Source: Pseudomonas sp. SORT22
GTDB lineage: Bacteria > Pseudomonadota > Gammaproteobacteria > Pseudomonadales > Pseudomonadaceae
Direction: 5' to 3'
Assembly: GCF_018417635.1 (NCBI RefSeq)
Contig: NZ_CP071007.1
Span: 310,001-374,000 of the forward strand
DNA length: 64,000 bases
Shown: positions 63,033 through 64,000 of the stretch, piece after piece
Numbering within the stretch: position 1 is the first letter of the stretch
How the letters are laid out: each line of letters begins with the position of its first letter
The notes under the pieces: generated by a model
Seen by the model: the letters and a program-made list of their open reading frames with translations, nothing else
Database searches by the model: none
What the model was told of the DNA's origin: nothing
Translations under genes and position numbers: made by a program

Positions 63033-63350
63033 TCAACCCTTATTTGAATCTTGATCGTCGGCCAGTGCGCTATCGACGCGTTCAAGCAGGTCGCGCACCT
63101 GTTCACGGTTGACGCCAGTGCCGGTCGCTTGCGGGCGTTCCTGGTTGTGCAGCAGGTCGTGGGTAATGTTCAGCGCAGCCATCACGGCGATGCGGTCGGC
63201 ACCGATGACTTTGCCGCTGCTGCGGATTTCGCGCATCTTGCCATCCAGGTAGCGCGCGGCGCTGACCAGGTTGCTGCGTTCTTCCGGCGGACAGATGATC
63301 GAATATTCTTTGTCGAGAATCTGAACAGTGACGCTATTGCTTGAGCTCAT
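63033..63350 (-). CDS. zapA: Cell division protein ZapA
   Basis: A 105-residue FtsZ-associated protein, with VQILDKEYSIICPPEERSNL and SAARYLDGKMREIRSSGKVIG at the N-terminal domain and a C-terminal coiled coil. It bundles FtsZ filaments at midcell. Overlaps the upstream TIGR02449 gene by four bases (ATGA), and 6S RNA follows. Confidence 0.95.
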   Translation of the reverse strand: MSSSNSVTVQILDKEYSIICPPEERSNLVSAARYLDGKMREIRSSGKVIGADRIAVMAALNITHDLLHNQERPQATGTGVNREQVRDLLERVDSALADDQDSNKG

Positions 63351-63556
63351 GAGTCTTGCTCCAGGGCCTTGAGTCGCAAAATCATCGATTCGACCTTACG
63401 CCGGGCGATTTCATTTTTTTCGATGAGGTGGGCGCGCTCTTCGCGCCAGGATTTTTCCTGAGCTAATAAGAGTGCGTTTTGCCGTTTTAGTTGCTCGACC
63501 CGCTCAATCAGCAGTTCGAATCGGCCCATCAGCGCTTGCAGATCGTTCTCTTGCAT
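63347..63556 (-). CDS. TIGR02449 coiled-coil protein (ZapB-like)
   Basis: A 69-residue protein that is one continuous coiled coil (LMGRFELLIERVEQLKRQNA). Such proteins are encoded immediately before zapA in pseudomonads and related bacteria. The ZapB-like shape and zapA coupling suggest a role at the division site. Confidence 0.88.
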   Translation of the reverse strand: MQENDLQALMGRFELLIERVEQLKRQNALLLAQEKSWREERAHLIEKNEIARRKVESMILRLKALEQDS

Positions 63557-63708
63557 TGGTTGCCACTCGATTCGGTCGTGCGGGTGGTTGCCCGGTTTAT
63601 GCCCTGGCCGGCCCGGAGTTGGCCGCGTCGATGGTCTTGGCGCGCCTGCCGGTGCTAGGATACAAGGTCTTCATTCTAGTCATTGCGCCGTCTGGCGCCT
63701 AGTTGCCC

Positions 63709-64000
63709 ATGCCCAATATCAATTCGCCGTACACCGCCTTCGCCACCTTGCTCAGCAGCAACGGGCATCCTGTTTCCCCTGCCGAACTGCACGGGCTGTT
63801 GCTCGGGCGCAGCTGCGCCGGTGCCGGCTTCGATGCCGATGCATGGTTGGCCGATGCTGCGCAACTGCTGGAAAGCGAACCGGCAGACAACGTTCGTAAC
63901 GCCTTGATCGGCCTGCAAGAAATGGTCAAGGGCGAACTGACCAGCGACGATATCACCGTGGTGCTGTTGCTGCCGGGTGATGATGAGCCGCTGACCGAGC
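63709..64000 (+). CDS. UPF0149/YecA family protein (YgfB), 3' truncated by window end
   Basis: The first 97 codons ([55 protein letters not shown]) match the UPF0149 family, which in P. aeruginosa is encoded opposite zapA and has been linked to beta-lactam tolerance (YgfB). No stop codon is reached inside the window. It diverges from the TIGR02449 gene across 152 bp. Confidence 0.85.
   Translation, partial: MPNINSPYTAFATLLSSNGHPVSPAELHGLLLGRSCAGAGFDADAWLADAAQLLESEPADNVRNALIGLQEMVKGELTSDDITVVLLLPGDDEPLTE

Overview
The window is a 64-kb stretch of a GC-rich gammaproteobacterial chromosome that reads as Pseudomonas, most probably the P. putida group. The signs are the amaA/amaB lysine-pipecolate genes, algR-hemCD-hemX-hemY-dsb-algQ-algP, glnK-amtB next to sutA, cyaA-rnk-cyaY-lptM-lysA-dapF-xerC, hemB-ppk facing ppx, trxA-rho-ubiD, zapA with 6S RNA, and REP palindromes built on GGGAGCGGGCTTGCCCCGCGAT. 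It is almost all core chromosome. I see no insertion sequence, prophage, integron, tRNA, rRNA or CRISPR array.

Layout. 0-4 kb: a LysR regulator diverges from amaB and amaA (pipecolate/lysine catabolism). 4-8 kb: a mechanosensitive channel with a cyclic-nucleotide-binding-like domain, ComM/YifB, a GGCT-like protein and ubiK. 8-11 kb: glnK-amtB behind a clear sigma-54 promoter with two NtrC-type sites, a possible small RNA, and sutA. 11-16 kb: a HAD phosphatase, xerC, a DUF484 gene, dapF, lysA and lptM on the minus strand, diverging from cyaY. 16-20 kb: rnk and class I adenylate cyclase. 20-23.5 kb: two small unknowns, a tandem pair of glutathione S-transferase-like genes, argH. 23.7-32 kb: algR (without an algZ/fimS sensor beside it), hemC-hemD-hemX-hemY, a DsbB-type protein, algQ/rsd, an FKBP, and the repeat-rich histone-like algP. 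32-36 kb: an ABC-F ATPase, a minimal MscS protein and a LysE exporter. 36-39 kb: four exported or lipoprotein genes (COG3014, YcfL, LpoB and a second LpoB/CsgG-like protein). 39-45 kb: a cytochrome c-FTR1 iron permease fusion, a YaiI-type protein, elbB, a sterol-desaturase-like protein and DedA. 44.6-54 kb: hemB-ppk facing ppx, trxA, rho, ubiD and a ferredoxin-reductase. 54-64 kb: ChaC-like cyclotransferase, quinone oxidoreductase, FliL-like protein, a three-gene RbbA-type ABC export operon, an EVE-domain protein, a 46-residue membrane peptide, ygfA, 6S RNA, zapA, a ZapB-like protein and the start of a UPF0149 gene.

Themes. Heme synthesis (hemC, D, X, Y, B), stress and stationary-phase transcription control (sutA, algQ/rsd, 6S RNA, rho, rnk), polyphosphate turnover (ppk, ppx) and nitrogen sensing (glnK, amtB) are concentrated here. 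The best new leads are a Pho-box-like element 10 bp upstream of a -10 ahead of hemB-ppk, a possible discrete RNA between amtB and sutA, the uncharacterised four-gene envelope cluster at 35.9-39.0 kb, and a 168-bp tail-to-tail coding overlap between the sterol-desaturase-like and DedA genes. No wholly unknown multi-gene defence or mobile system is visible.
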